Positions 9,012 through 18,209 of a stretch of 64,000 nucleotides of DNA are shown piece by piece (the stretch's first letter is position 1; the number at the start of each line of letters is the position of its first letter). The translations under genes and the position numbers were made by a program. Origin of the DNA: Egicoccus sp. AB-alg2 (GTDB lineage Bacteria; Actinomycetota; Nitriliruptoria; Nitriliruptorales; Nitriliruptoraceae); the NCBI RefSeq assembly GCF_041821065.1, contig NZ_JBGUAX010000006.1:248001-312000 (forward strand), in the 5' to 3' direction. The notes under the pieces are model-generated. The model did not search any database, was not told the origin of the DNA, and worked only from the letters and a program-made list of their open reading frames with translations.

Positions 9012-9569
9012 TCACCAGGTCGGATACCGCCCGCCCAGTGGTGCGTCGTGCTCCACGGCGTAGCGGGCGGGTCCCTTGCCCAGCCGTGACGACCACAGCT
9101 GCAACGAGGTGGCCCGCCAGCGCACCTCGGGCACCTCGAGGCGGTCCACCAACGAGCGGTCGACGGCCCGCCGGCGGCTGCGTGCCACCGTCACGTGCGC
9201 ATGGACGTCACGCCGCTGCACCGGCAGGTCCGCGGCCTCCAGGGCCTGCTGCACCTGTTCCCCCAGGCGGGCGACGGCACCGGCGGGCTCGTCGTCGACC
9301 CCCAACCACAGCACGTCGCGGCGGAACCGGCCCACCGCACCGGACGCCAGGTCGATCGCATCGGCGCCGCCGGCCACGGCGCCAAGGACCGCGACGACCG
9401 TGTCGACGCGGTCGTCCGGCACCGTGCCGAGGAACGCCAGCGTCAGGTGCCAGCCCTCGGCACGGGTCCAGCTCAGCCCCTCGGATGCCCGGTCACGCAG
9501 CGGCTGCACCGCCGTGTCCAGCGCCGTGCGCAGGTCCGCGGGGATGGGCAGCGCGACGAACAGGCGCAT
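9012..9569 (-). CDS. thpR: RNA 2',3'-cyclic phosphodiesterase (2'-5' RNA ligase family)
   Basis: ThpR opens 2',3'-cyclic phosphates at RNA ends. It belongs to the 2H phosphoesterase superfamily. The 185-residue product has both HxTx signature motifs, HLTLAFLG near residue 41 and HVTVARS near residue 128, spaced as expected for the two-fold symmetric active site. The N-terminus MRLFVALPIPADLR is typical, which supports the ATG at 9569. The gene follows cinA with a 6-bp gap, an association common in actinobacteria, and is the last gene of the rodZ-like-rimO-pgsA-cinA-thpR unit. Confidence 0.92.
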   Translation of the reverse strand: MRLFVALPIPADLRTALDTAVQPLRDRASEGLSWTRAEGWHLTLAFLGTVPDDRVDTVVAVLGAVAGGADAIDLASGAVGRFRRDVLWLGVDDEPAGAVARLGEQVQQALEAADLPVQRRDVHAHVTVARSRRRAVDRSLVDRLEVPEVRWRATSLQLWSSRLGKGPARYAVEHDAPLGGRYPTW

Positions 9570-9575
9570 GCCGCC

Positions 9576-10880
9576 TCAGCGCTCCTGCAGGCGCCGCCGC
9601 AGCAGGTCCAGGCCGGCGCTGCCGAGCCGCTTGATCACCTGCTGCCGATCGCCGGGCAGCCGGCGCCCGTGCACCTCGACGTGGCCGTCGGGGTGGGCCA
9701 GCGCCCAGAAGGTGGTGCCGACGGGCAGGCCGTTCTGCGGCTCGGGTCCGGCGCAACCGGTCACGCCGATCCCCCAGTCGGCGCCGAAGCGCTCGCGTGC
9801 CAACCGGGCCAGCTCGCGGGTGACGGCCTCGCTGACGGGTCCGTGCTCGTCGAGCAGGGCGCGGTCGACGCCGAGCACCTCGTGCTTCACGTCGGTGTCG
9901 TAGACGACCATCCCGCCGAGCAGCCCGTGGGAGGCCCCCGGCACCGTGCCGAGCCGGGCCGCGATGTCCCCGGCGGTGGCGGACTCGGCGGTGGCGACGG
10001 TCTGGTCGACGTCGCCGAGCAGGCGCAGGACGACGTCCTCGAGGCCTTCCTCGTCCACGCCGGCCACGGACCCGCCGAGCGCGTCGATGACCTCCTCCAG
10101 CAGCGGTTGGGACGCCTCGCGCGCCTTGTCCGGGTCGTCGGCGCTGACGGTCAGCCGGACCTGGATCTCGTGCGAGCGGGCCAGGAACGACAGCTCGACC
10201 TCGTCGCGGTCGCCGACGATCGGTTCCACGACCTGCGCGACGTCCGACTCGCCCCGGCCGATCACGTGCACCACGCGGGTGACGGTCGCGCGCGCTCCGG
10301 CGATGGCCTGGACCTCCGGGGCCACGTCACGGTGGAACAGTTCGCGCAGCTCCCACGGGACCCCGGGCAGGGCGTAGACGCGTACCGGCTCGGGGTCGGT
10401 CATCGTGATGGCGAAACCCGGCGCGGTCCCGACCGGCGGGAACGGACGCGCCCCTTTGGGAATGCCCGCCTGACGGGCGTTCTGCGGCGGCATGGAACGG
10501 CCCATCGCCGCGAAGCGCTGGAGGATGGCCTCCTCGAGGTCGTCGTGGTGCTCGAGCGACACGCCGGCGGCGGCCGCGACCGACTCGCGCGTGCGGTCGT
10601 CGGAGGTGGGGCCGAGCCCGCCGCCGCACACGATCACGTGCACCCGCGCGGCCAGCCAGCGGAGTGCGTCGACGAACTCCTCGGTGTCGTCGCGCACGGC
10701 GAGGTGGTGCACCACCTCGACGCCCATGTCGCGCAGCTGCGACGACAGCCACGTCGCGTTGGTGTCGGTCAGGTCACCCAGGAGCAACTCGCTGCCGACC
10801 GACACGATGGCGGCCCGCGGGATCTCGCCAGCCGGGCGGATCTCCAGGCCGTCGATGACGCCGGTGTCCTCGTTGCTCAT
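9576..10880 (-). CDS. cinA: CinA family nicotinamide-nucleotide amidohydrolase
   Basis: The 434-residue protein combines an N-terminal MoCF-biosynthesis-like (COG1058) domain (AAIVSVGSELLLGDLTDTN, VCGGGLGPTSDD) with a C-terminal PncC domain (about 270-434, TVATAESATAGDIAARLG, GVTGCAGP). PncC-type domains hydrolyse nicotinamide mononucleotide, recycling it into NAD synthesis, and the N-terminal domain acts on pyridine-nucleotide by-products in characterised relatives. The start ATG at 10880 overlaps the pgsA stop (ATGA). In the PncC domain GVTGCAGP and VVYDTDVK replace the more common GITGIAGP and VAYSNEVK. These are conservative differences in loops. Confidence 0.93.
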   Translation of the reverse strand: MSNEDTGVIDGLEIRPAGEIPRAAIVSVGSELLLGDLTDTNATWLSSQLRDMGVEVVHHLAVRDDTEEFVDALRWLAARVHVIVCGGGLGPTSDDRTRESVAAAAGVSLEHHDDLEEAILQRFAAMGRSMPPQNARQAGIPKGARPFPPVGTAPGFAITMTDPEPVRVYALPGVPWELRELFHRDVAPEVQAIAGARATVTRVVHVIGRGESDVAQVVEPIVGDRDEVELSFLARSHEIQVRLTVSADDPDKAREASQPLLEEVIDALGGSVAGVDEEGLEDVVLRLLGDVDQTVATAESATAGDIAARLGTVPGASHGLLGGMVVYDTDVKHEVLGVDRALLDEHGPVSEAVTRELARLARERFGADWGIGVTGCAGPEPQNGLPVGTTFWALAHPDGHVEVHGRRLPGDRQQVIKRLGSAGLDLLRRRLQER

Positions 10881-11509
10881 GTGGGGTCTCCTTCGCGTCG
10901 CGTGCGGACGAGCCGGCCCGCACGGAAGGCGTACTCGATGCCGGACCAGATGGTGAGCACGATGGCGACGTCCAGGACGAGCTCCGCCACGCCCGTCGGG
11001 ACGCCTGGCGCCAGGAACGCCGCCACGGCCACCACCTGCGAGACGGTCTTGGCCTTGCCCCAGTTGCTGGCCGGCATGACGAGGTCGAGGCGCCGGACCA
11101 GCCGCACCCGCAGCAGGGTCACCGCGACCTCACGGGCGATGATCACGTTGACCGCCCACCACGGCAGGTCGCCGACGACCGCCAGGCTGGCGAGCGAGCC
11201 GATGATCAGCAGCTTGTCCGCGATCGGGTCAGCGAGCTGGCCCCAGCGCGTCACGCCGTTCCAGCGGCGCGCCACCCAACCGTCGATGGAGTCGGTGGCG
11301 GCGGCGAAGACGAACACCGCGAACGCCCACCACCTGGCCGTGTCGCCCTCGCCGTCGACGGCGAGCAGCCACAGGATCACGGGGACGAGCAGCGCGCGCA
11401 GGAAGGTGAGCAGGTTCGGCACGTTGAACCAGTGCGGCTCCGGTGTGCGCAGGTCGGCGAGCGGTACGACGTCTGGCTCGCCGTCCTGCGGCCGCGGCTC
11501 GTCGGTCAC
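10877..11509 (-). CDS. pgsA: CDP-diacylglycerol--glycerol-3-phosphate 3-phosphatidyltransferase
   Basis: PgsA makes phosphatidylglycerol phosphate at the membrane. The 210-residue protein contains the CDP-alcohol phosphotransferase signature D-x2-D-G-x2-A-R-x8-G-x3-D-x3-D, read here as DSIDGWVARR followed by GQLADPIADK, and about five transmembrane helices. The first 25 residues are hydrophilic and acidic. The GTG start at 11509 overlaps the rimO stop, and its own stop overlaps the cinA start, so rimO, pgsA and cinA are translationally coupled. Actinobacteria have several CDP-alcohol transferases with different substrates; the position next to cinA and rimO supports the PgsA assignment. Confidence 0.9.
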   Translation of the reverse strand: MTDEPRPQDGEPDVVPLADLRTPEPHWFNVPNLLTFLRALLVPVILWLLAVDGEGDTARWWAFAVFVFAAATDSIDGWVARRWNGVTRWGQLADPIADKLLIIGSLASLAVVGDLPWWAVNVIIAREVAVTLLRVRLVRRLDLVMPASNWGKAKTVSQVVAVAAFLAPGVPTGVAELVLDVAIVLTIWSGIEYAFRAGRLVRTRREGDPT

Positions 11510-13128
11510 GAACCGGCCGAGCGTCCGTCGTCGGCGGTCACGCGTGCGACCAGGTCGACCCCGACGGCCTCGACGACCTCGACCCGCACGCGGGCACCCA
11601 CGTCGAGGTCGGCGGGCCGGCCGTCGGCGTCCACCACCTCGATCTCCCCGTCCGTGTCGGGTGCCTCACGATAGGAGCGCGCGAGGGCGACGGCGCCATC
11701 GACGGTGGGCCGCTCCTGCACGAGCACGTCCAGTTCCCGGCCCACGAAGCGGCGGGCGGCTTCGTCGGCGAGCCGCTCCTGCAGGTCGGACACGCGCTGC
11801 AGCCGGTCCTGGGCGAGCTCGGCCGGGACCTGGTTCGGGAACGACGCCGACGCCGTGCCGTCCTCCTCGCTGAACGTGAACAGGCCGACCCAGTCGAGCA
11901 CGTGCGTGGCGAGGAAGTCCTCCAGGGCGGCGACGTCGTCGTCGGTCTCGCCCGGGAAGCCGAGGATGAAGTTGGACCGGAACACGGCCTGCGGGTCGAG
12001 GCCGCGGATCCGCTCGATCAGGGCCCCGAAGCGCTGGGGGTCGCCGGAGCGTGCCATCGCCTTCACCACCGGAGCGGCGACGTGCTGCAGCGACAGGTCG
12101 AAGTACGACGCGACCTTCGGCAGCTCCGCCATCGTCTCCAGCAGCGGCAGGGTCAGCTCGGCCGGCTGCAGGTACATCAGCCGGATGCGCTCGAGCCCGT
12201 CGATCTGCGCCAGCTCGCGCAGCAGCGTGGGCTGCAGGCCGCGGCCGCCGGGCAGGTCCTTGCCCCACGAGGTGGTGTTCTCGCTGACCAGCACGAGCTC
12301 GCGGGCGCCGCCTTCGACGAGCCAGGCCGCCTCGGCGAGCAGCTCGTCCAGGGGGCGGCTGCGGAAGCGGCCCCGGAAGGACGGGATGGCGCAGAAGGTG
12401 CAGACCCGGTCGCAGCCGGACGCGATCTTGAGGTACGCCCAGGGCCGCGGCACCCCGCCGGTCTGGGGCAGGCGTACGGGGAAGCGCGGCCCCGAGGCCG
12501 GCACCCGGTCGAGCGCGTCCTGCGCGGTGGCCGCCGGCGTGGCCGTCCGGGGCGCCTCGGGCGGCAGCTCCAGCGGCTGCAGGCCGAGCACCAGGTGCTC
12601 GAGGTCGTCGGCCGTGGACGGTGCCGACACGGGCAGCGCCGGGGCGTGCGCGTCGCCGACCGGCGCCACCATCAGCGGCAGCTCGCGCCGTGCGGGTCGG
12701 GCACCGGGGTGGGCCTCGCCCACGCCGATGACGCGCTCGCGCTGGCGGCCGGCCAGGACGTCGTCGACGACGCTGGGCAGCGTCGCGTAGCCGTCGAAGC
12801 CGACGATCGCGTCCGCCTCGGGGATGGCCTCGGCGAGCTCGTTCGGGTAGCGCTGTGCCATGCAGCCGACGACGAGCACGGCGCGCGCCCGCCCCTCGTC
12901 CTTCAGCTGACACGCCTCGAGGACGGTGTCGATCGACTCCTGCTTGGCCGGCGCGATGAACGTGCAGGTGTTGACGAGTACCACGTCGGCCGACTGCGGG
13001 TCGTCCACGACCTCGCGGCCCTCGCGGTGGAACAGCCCCGCCAACTGCTCGGAGTCGACCTCGTTGCGGCCGCAGCCGAGCGTGACGACGGCGACGGCGT
13101 AGGCGTCCGTGGAGGGGGCGGCTGACAC
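11506..13128 (-). CDS. rimO: Ribosomal protein S12 methylthiotransferase RimO
   Basis: RimO is the radical-SAM enzyme that methylthiolates an Asp of ribosomal protein S12. The 540-residue product has the UPF0004 cysteines C19, C55 and C89, the radical-SAM motif CDRVCTFC and a C-terminal TRAM domain. The GTG at 13128, with GGAGG 9 nt upstream, gives the typical N-terminus VVTLGCGRNEVDSE. The protein is longer than most RimO because about 70 Pro/Ala-rich residues separate the N-terminal domain from the SAM barrel (about 130-205). It differs from MiaB at 361-1872 by the GCGRNEVDSE start and by its neighbours. Confidence 0.94.
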   Translation of the reverse strand: MSAAPSTDAYAVAVVTLGCGRNEVDSEQLAGLFHREGREVVDDPQSADVVLVNTCTFIAPAKQESIDTVLEACQLKDEGRARAVLVVGCMAQRYPNELAEAIPEADAIVGFDGYATLPSVVDDVLAGRQRERVIGVGEAHPGARPARRELPLMVAPVGDAHAPALPVSAPSTADDLEHLVLGLQPLELPPEAPRTATPAATAQDALDRVPASGPRFPVRLPQTGGVPRPWAYLKIASGCDRVCTFCAIPSFRGRFRSRPLDELLAEAAWLVEGGARELVLVSENTTSWGKDLPGGRGLQPTLLRELAQIDGLERIRLMYLQPAELTLPLLETMAELPKVASYFDLSLQHVAAPVVKAMARSGDPQRFGALIERIRGLDPQAVFRSNFILGFPGETDDDVAALEDFLATHVLDWVGLFTFSEEDGTASASFPNQVPAELAQDRLQRVSDLQERLADEAARRFVGRELDVLVQERPTVDGAVALARSYREAPDTDGEIEVVDADGRPADLDVGARVRVEVVEAVGVDLVARVTADDGRSAGS

Positions 13129-13265
13129 GTGTGGGGTCCTCCGGGCGGGACGCGGCGGGACGGGGTGGCGGGGCGGCGTGCGGACGGTGACGGTGGTCGG
13201 CGGCGACCTGGCGGCACCGGTCGTGCGGGAACCGATGGTGTCGACCGGCGGGGCCGGTGCAGGGC

Positions 13266-14048
13266 TCAGGCGGTCTCCGCGCCGTCGGCAGTGAACCGCA
13301 CCTCGACGACCTGGCCGCGGGCGCCCAGCGAGTCGACCTCCTCGCCGTTGACCTGCGCCCGTACGCCGCCGGCGTTGCCGAAGCGGACGACGACCTCGTC
13401 GGCGCCGTCGCCGCCGAACGCGCGGGTCTCGCCGGCGGGCACGGTCTCCTCGAGCACCACCGACCCGTCGATCGTGACGCGCATCCAGGAGCTCTCCTCC
13501 AGCGCGAGGAGCACCTCGACGCCGTCGAAGGTGGGTTCGGGCTCCGGCTCGGGCTCCGGTTCGGCGTCGGCCGCGTCGTCCTGGTCGCCCGCCTGGTCGG
13601 GATCCTCGGTCTGCACCGGCGCGGGCGGCGGCGAGGCGGGATCCTGGCTGGCCTGCTGTGGGGCCCGTCCGGAGCCGAGCGTGCCGATGAAGGCGAGCCC
13701 GGCCAGCACGACCACGGCCACCAGGACCCAGGCGATCCACGGCGGCGGTGCGTTGCGCGGCGTCGGCCGGGTGGCGGCACCGGAACTGACCAGCACGGTC
13801 GAGCCGATCTCCTCGCCGTGTTCGCGTCGGTAGGTCTCCAGCAGCGGCTGCGGATCGAGCCCGAGCTCCGCCGCGTAGTTGCGCAGGAAGCCCTTGGCGT
13901 AGATGTCGCCGCCGAAGACCTCGAACCGCTCGTCCTCGAGCGCGCGCAGATAGTCGGACCGCGTCCGCAGGACCTGCGCCACGTCCTCGACGGAGCGCCC
14001 ACGATCCTGGCGCGCGGTGCGCAGCGCCTCGCCGATACCCGTGCTCAC
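13266..14048 (-). CDS. RodZ-like membrane protein (HTH_25 plus DUF4115)
   Basis: The 260-residue protein has an N-terminal helix-turn-helix of the HTH_25 type (about 5-70, SVEDVAQVLRTRSDYLRALE, YAKGFLRNYA) and one transmembrane helix (about 102-123, WIAWVLVAVVVLAGLAF). A Pro/Asp/Glu linker with an EPEPEPEPEP run follows, and then a DUF4115 beta-domain outside the membrane. This is the RodZ layout, in which the cytoplasmic HTH contacts MreB. The actinobacterial form next to rimO-pgsA is of unproven function. The GTG at 14048 was chosen because it directly precedes the HTH. A TAGGCT -10-like box lies about 65 bp upstream. Confidence 0.82.
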   Translation of the reverse strand: MSTGIGEALRTARQDRGRSVEDVAQVLRTRSDYLRALEDERFEVFGGDIYAKGFLRNYAAELGLDPQPLLETYRREHGEEIGSTVLVSSGAATRPTPRNAPPPWIAWVLVAVVVLAGLAFIGTLGSGRAPQQASQDPASPPPAPVQTEDPDQAGDQDDAADAEPEPEPEPEPTFDGVEVLLALEESSWMRVTIDGSVVLEETVPAGETRAFGGDGADEVVVRFGNAGGVRAQVNGEEVDSLGARGQVVEVRFTADGAETA

Positions 14049-14216
14049 GCCTGCTTGGCCCTCGTCTTCGTGCACGACGGTCTCCGGGTCACACACGGCA
14101 CCCGAGACTTCCGCGCCAAGCCTACGACGACCGGCCGACGACCGCACGATGCGCGCCGCCCGCGACCGCCACCGGCGGTGGTGGCGGCCGATGTCTGGGT
14201 CGCGCAGCGGTGTGGC

Positions 14217-14222
14217 TACGAT
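14217..14222 (+). promoter_or_regulatory. -10 box TACGAT for a leaderless transcript
   Basis: TACGAT ends 7 nt before the ATG at 14230, the distance expected when transcription begins at or next to the first base of the start codon. No ribosome site precedes the ATG. Confidence 0.55.
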
Positions 14223-14229
14223 GCGCGCC

Positions 14230-14541
14230 ATGAACGCAACCTCGAAGATCCTGCGCTCGTCCGCGGCCGCGTTGGCGGCCGTCGTCCTCGTGGCCGGCCC
14301 CGTGTCGGCCGCCGAGGAGCCCGCTGCCGAGACCGGCACCGAGGCGGGCACCGAGGCCCCCGTCGGCGACCACGGCGAGGCCGAGGCCGGCAAGTACCAG
14401 ATCGCGGACACGCCGCGTCAGCAGGTCGGGCTGATCCTGCTCGGCGCCCTGGGGGTCGGTGCCTGGCTGGCCGCCGGCAACGCCCGCCGACAGCTCAAGG
14501 GCGAGCGTCCCCAGGCGACCGGCGAGTTCCGCTGGCGCTGA
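14230..14541 (+). CDS. Small exported membrane-anchored protein, function unknown
   Basis: It encodes 103 residues from the ATG at 14230; an ATG 9 nt upstream overlaps the -10 box and is unlikely to be used. A signal peptide (about 1-27, SSAAALAAVVLVAGPVSA) is followed by a short Glu/Ala/Gly/Thr-rich region with TGTEAGTEAP. A second hydrophobic segment (about 66-85, VGLILLGALGVGAWLAAG) ends in a basic cytoplasmic tail with RRQLKGERP. A single-pass protein with a small extracellular domain is therefore predicted. It lies alone on the plus strand between rodZ-like and ftsK, convergent with ftsK. I do not recognise the family. Confidence 0.72.
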   Translation: MNATSKILRSSAAALAAVVLVAGPVSAAEEPAAETGTEAGTEAPVGDHGEAEAGKYQIADTPRQQVGLILLGALGVGAWLAAGNARRQLKGERPQATGEFRWR

Positions 14542-14563
14542 CGCACACCGCGCCCCGAACCAC

Positions 14564-14591
14564 GAGAAACCGGCCTTCGGGCCGGTTTCTC
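14564..14591. terminator. Bidirectional hairpin terminator between a small gene and ftsK
   Basis: The perfect 12-bp stem GAGAAACCGGCC / GGCCGGTTTCTC is closed by a TTCG tetraloop. It sits 22 bp after the plus-strand stop and 60 bp after the ftsK stop on the other strand. There is no T tract, as usual in this GC-rich DNA. Confidence 0.85.
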
Positions 14592-14650
14592 GCCGTCCGG
14601 GGCGGCGACCCGCGCCCGCCCGAGGAGACGCCCGCCGTGCCTCGGCCGGC

Positions 14651-17176
14651 CTAGAGGTGGCCGGCGCTGCGGGCCTCGTCGAGCTGCTCCGGCGTCCACA
14701 GCACGTCGCGGGCCTTGGAGCCCTCGTTGGGGCCGACGACGCCGAGCTCCTCGAGCTCGTCCATGAGCCGGCCCGCGCGGGCGAAGCCGATCCGCAGCTT
14801 GCGCTGCAGCATGGAGGTCGAGCCCAGCCCGGACACCACGACCTGCTCGGCGGCGCGGCGTAGCAGCGCCTCGTCGGAGTCGTCGTCGCCGGAGCGGACC
14901 GAATCGGCGCGCTCGGCGTCCTCGCCGGTCTTGACGACCGTCTCCTCGAACTCGGCCTCGCGCTGCTGCTTGCAGTAGGTGACGGCCGAGACGACCTCGC
15001 GTTCCGTGACCCAGCAGCCCTGCAGTCGCGAGGGCTTGCCCTGGCTGGCGGGCAGGAACAACATGTCGCCCTTGCCGACCAGCTTCTCCGCCCCACCCAT
15101 GTCCAGGATGGTGCGCGAGTCGGTCTGCGAGGCGACCGCCAGCGCGAGCCGCGACGGGATGTTGGCCTTGATCAGGCCGGTGATGACGTCCACGGACGGG
15201 CGCTGGGTGGCGATCACCATGTGGATGCCGACGGCGCGCGCCATCTGCGCGATCCGGCAGATCGCGTCCTCGACGTCTCGCGGGGCCACCAGCATGAGGT
15301 CGGCCAGCTCGTCGATCACGAGCAGGATGTAGGGCAGCTCCTCGGGGACGATCTCCTCACCGTCACGTCCGGGGCGCGGGGCGACCTCGCCGGCACGGAC
15401 GGCGTCGTTGTAGCCGTCGATGTTGCGGAAGCCGAGCAGCGCCAGCAGCTCGTAGCGCTGCTCCATCTCCTTGACGCACCACTGCACCGCGTCGGCAGCG
15501 CGGCGCGGGTCCGTCACGACCGGCGAGAGCAGGTGCGGGGTGCCCTCGTAGCCGTTGAGCTCGACCCGCTTGGGGTCGATGAGGATCATCCGCACCTGGT
15601 CGGGCCGGGCACGCATGATGATCGAGGTGATCATCCCGTTGAGCGTGACGGACTTGCCGGACCCGGTCGCCCCGGACACCAGCAGGTGCGGCATGGTCGC
15701 GAGGTTGACCAACGCGGGGTTGCCGGCGATGTCGACGCCGAGCGACACGGTCAGCGGGTGCGGGTCGCGCTGCGCCTCGGGCGAGCGCAGGATGTCGCCG
15801 AGGGTGATGAGGTCGCGCTGACGGTTGGGGACCTCCACCCCGATGGCGGACTTGCCGGGGATCGGCGCGACGATGCGCACGTCCGGGGCGGCCAGCGCGT
15901 AAGCGATGTCGTCGCCCATGTTGGCGACCTTCTTCACCTGCACGCCCGGGCCGAGCTCGATCTCGAAGCGGGTGACGGTCGGGCCGCGCGACCAGCGGGC
16001 GACGGTCGCGTCGATGCCGAACTGGTCGAAGGTCTCCTGCAGGGCGGCGGTCTGGGCCTCGATCGTGCGCGTGGACTCCTTGCCCATCTTCTTGCCGCCG
16101 GCGAGCAGGTCCATCGGCGGCAGCGAGTAGTCGTCCCACGACTGCACCGGGGCGACCTTGGCCGCCTTCAGCGTGGCCGGGTCCACCGGCACCTTGGCAC
16201 GCTCGACCGGCGGGTCGGGGGCACGGCCGGCGAGGCGGTCGGCCGCGGTGGACCCGTCGTCCGCGTCGTCCTCCGCGAGTGCCGGCTGCTCGTACGCCTT
16301 GTTCGCGAGCGTGGCGCGCACCCGGGTCGGGCGGATCGCCTCGGTGGACTGCTCGGCCTGCGTGTCGTCGGGGGCGTCGTCCGCCGCCGCGGCGGCCTTG
16401 CGACGCCGTGAGGTGTTCGCCTTGGCCACCTTCTGCGTGACGTCGGGATCGGTGGCCGGGGACGCCGCGGTGTCGTCGTCCACCTCGTCGTCGTACTCGC
16501 GGGTGAACACGCCGCGCACGGCGTCGATCACGGCCGAGAACGGGGTCTTGGTGACCACGAGGAGGCCGAGCGACACGAACGCGACGACCACCGCGCCGGC
16601 GCCCCACACGGACAGCGCGGCCGTGAGGGGCCGGCCGATCGCCCAGCCGAGCAGGCCGCCGGCCAGCCACAGCCCGCGGACGCCGTCCGCGGGCTCGGGA
16701 CCGCCCGCGAGCAGGTGCAGGCCGCCGAGCACGCCGATGCCAAGCAGCACGGCGCCGACGCCGATGCGGCCGATCTCCGGGCTGGGCCGGCCGATCACGA
16801 CCAGCAGCCCGAACCAGGCCAGCAGGACCGGGACCGCGTAGCCGAGGAGCCCGAGAAGGCCGAGCGCGACCGCCTCGAGGAAGCTGCCGACCGGCCCGGC
16901 CGCGTCGGCGTACGTGCCCAACCCGGTGAGGACGCCGAGCAGGATCAGGAAGATGCCCAGCGCGTCCTGCTTCTGCGCCGACAGGTGCTCACCGACGGCG
17001 CTGCCGGCCTTGGAGACGGTGCCTTGCTTGCGGGTCGCGCCGCCGCGGCCACTCCCGCGACCGCCGCCACCACTGCGGCCACCGCGGCCACGGGCGGTGC
17101 TGCCACGCGACGGGCGTCGCGCGGCCGGCTTGCCCCGGGCCTTCTTCTTCGGCGGGTTCTTGGTGGTCGACGCCAC
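14651..17176 (-). CDS. ftsK: DNA translocase FtsK/SpoIIIE
   Basis: FtsK pumps chromosomal DNA through the division septum. The 841-residue product starts at the GTG at 17176 with a basic, Gly/Arg/Ser-rich N-terminus. Four transmembrane helices follow (about 65-235), then a charged linker. The alpha/beta RecA-like motor has Walker A GATGSGKS and Walker B LLVIDELADLM. A gamma winged-helix domain occupies the last 70 residues (SMLQRKLRIGFARAGRLMDEL). Its length is normal for actinobacterial FtsK. The QTDSRTILDMGGAEKLVGKG motif of the translocase is intact. It is convergent with the small gene at 14230-14541 and shares its terminator. Confidence 0.96.
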   Translation of the reverse strand: MASTTKNPPKKKARGKPAARRPSRGSTARGRGGRSGGGGRGSGRGGATRKQGTVSKAGSAVGEHLSAQKQDALGIFLILLGVLTGLGTYADAAGPVGSFLEAVALGLLGLLGYAVPVLLAWFGLLVVIGRPSPEIGRIGVGAVLLGIGVLGGLHLLAGGPEPADGVRGLWLAGGLLGWAIGRPLTAALSVWGAGAVVVAFVSLGLLVVTKTPFSAVIDAVRGVFTREYDDEVDDDTAASPATDPDVTQKVAKANTSRRRKAAAAADDAPDDTQAEQSTEAIRPTRVRATLANKAYEQPALAEDDADDGSTAADRLAGRAPDPPVERAKVPVDPATLKAAKVAPVQSWDDYSLPPMDLLAGGKKMGKESTRTIEAQTAALQETFDQFGIDATVARWSRGPTVTRFEIELGPGVQVKKVANMGDDIAYALAAPDVRIVAPIPGKSAIGVEVPNRQRDLITLGDILRSPEAQRDPHPLTVSLGVDIAGNPALVNLATMPHLLVSGATGSGKSVTLNGMITSIIMRARPDQVRMILIDPKRVELNGYEGTPHLLSPVVTDPRRAADAVQWCVKEMEQRYELLALLGFRNIDGYNDAVRAGEVAPRPGRDGEEIVPEELPYILLVIDELADLMLVAPRDVEDAICRIAQMARAVGIHMVIATQRPSVDVITGLIKANIPSRLALAVASQTDSRTILDMGGAEKLVGKGDMLFLPASQGKPSRLQGCWVTEREVVSAVTYCKQQREAEFEETVVKTGEDAERADSVRSGDDDSDEALLRRAAEQVVVSGLGSTSMLQRKLRIGFARAGRLMDELEELGVVGPNEGSKARDVLWTPEQLDEARSAGHL

Positions 17177-17327
17177 GTGGCCTCGTTCCCCTCGCCCACA
17201 CCGCCGGGACAGGGGCCCCGGCCGCAGGCGGTCTACGTACGGCCTGGAGAGGATAACGGGCAAACACACCCCTGGAACTACACGTTCGACGGGCCGCGTG
17301 CGGTGGGGCGCCCAGCGGCCGGCCCGC

Positions 17328-18209
17328 TCAGCCCTTGGTCGCCCCGGCCAGCAGCCCGCGCACGAAGTAGCGCCCGAGCAGGATGTAGACGATCAGCGTC
17401 GGCAGCGCCGCCATCAAGGCGGCCGCCATCTGCACGTTCCACTCCACGATCTGGCTGCCGGAGAGGTTCTGCAGCGCGACCATCACCGGCCGTTGGCCGG
17501 CGCTGGTGATGCTGACCGCGAACAGGAACTCGTTCCACACCTGCGTGAACTGCCAGATGGCGACGACCACGAACCCCGGGACCGACAGCGGCAGCGCGAC
17601 GCGGAGGTAGGTGGAGAAGACGCCGGCGCCGTCGACCTGCGCCGCCTCGGTGATGTCGGCCGGGATGCGGGCGTAGAAGTTGCGGAAGATCAGTGTGGTG
17701 ATCGGGATGCCGTAGACGACGTGCACGAACACCAGCCCGGCGATCGAGTTGTACAGGCCCATCTGCTGCAGCGTCACGACCAGCGGGATCAGGACGATCT
17801 GGTAGGGGATGAAGAGCCCGAACAGCAGCAGGTTGAAGATGGTCTCCGAACCGGGGAACCGCCACTTGGCGAACACGTAGCCGTTCAGGGACCCGAGGAG
17901 GGCGCTGAAGACGGTGGCCGGGATCGCCAGCGCGAAGCTGTTCATCAGGTAGGGCCGCAGCGTCGCCCAGGCCTGCTCCCAGGCGCCGAGGCTGAGTGAC
18001 GACGGCAGGTCCCACATGCGTCCGACCGTCGCCTCGACCGGCGGCTTGAGGCTCGTGACCAGCATCACGTAGATCGGTACGAGCGCGAACGCCGCCGCGA
18101 GGGCCAGGACGAGGTACTTGGGCGCCCCGCGCAGCCGGCGCCCGGCCGCGCCCCCGTCGTCGGTGGGGCGCAGCCGGCGGTCGTCCGCCGTGGGCGTGGC
18201 CGTGCTCAT
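17328..18209 (-). CDS. Sugar ABC transporter permease, MalG type
   Basis: It is one of the two membrane subunits of a carbohydrate importer. The 293-residue product has six predicted helices and the EAA loop that contacts the ATPase (EAAQVDGAGVFSTYLRVALP). It ends in VRGLLAGATKG, typical of MalG-like permeases. The ATG at 18209 overlaps the stop of the MalF-type gene (ATGA), so the frame open further upstream is not used. It belongs to the operon substrate-binding protein, MalF, MalG. No ATPase gene lies in the operon, so a shared MsiK-type ATPase encoded elsewhere is likely. Confidence 0.93.
   Translation of the reverse strand: MSTATPTADDRRLRPTDDGGAAGRRLRGAPKYLVLALAAAFALVPIYVMLVTSLKPPVEATVGRMWDLPSSLSLGAWEQAWATLRPYLMNSFALAIPATVFSALLGSLNGYVFAKWRFPGSETIFNLLLFGLFIPYQIVLIPLVVTLQQMGLYNSIAGLVFVHVVYGIPITTLIFRNFYARIPADITEAAQVDGAGVFSTYLRVALPLSVPGFVVVAIWQFTQVWNEFLFAVSITSAGQRPVMVALQNLSGSQIVEWNVQMAAALMAALPTLIVYILLGRYFVRGLLAGATKG

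Noticed and set aside
9195-11873. An 892-codon frame on the plus strand across thpR, cinA and pgsA
   Set aside because: It is the complement of three overlapping, strongly conserved genes and has no family features of its own.
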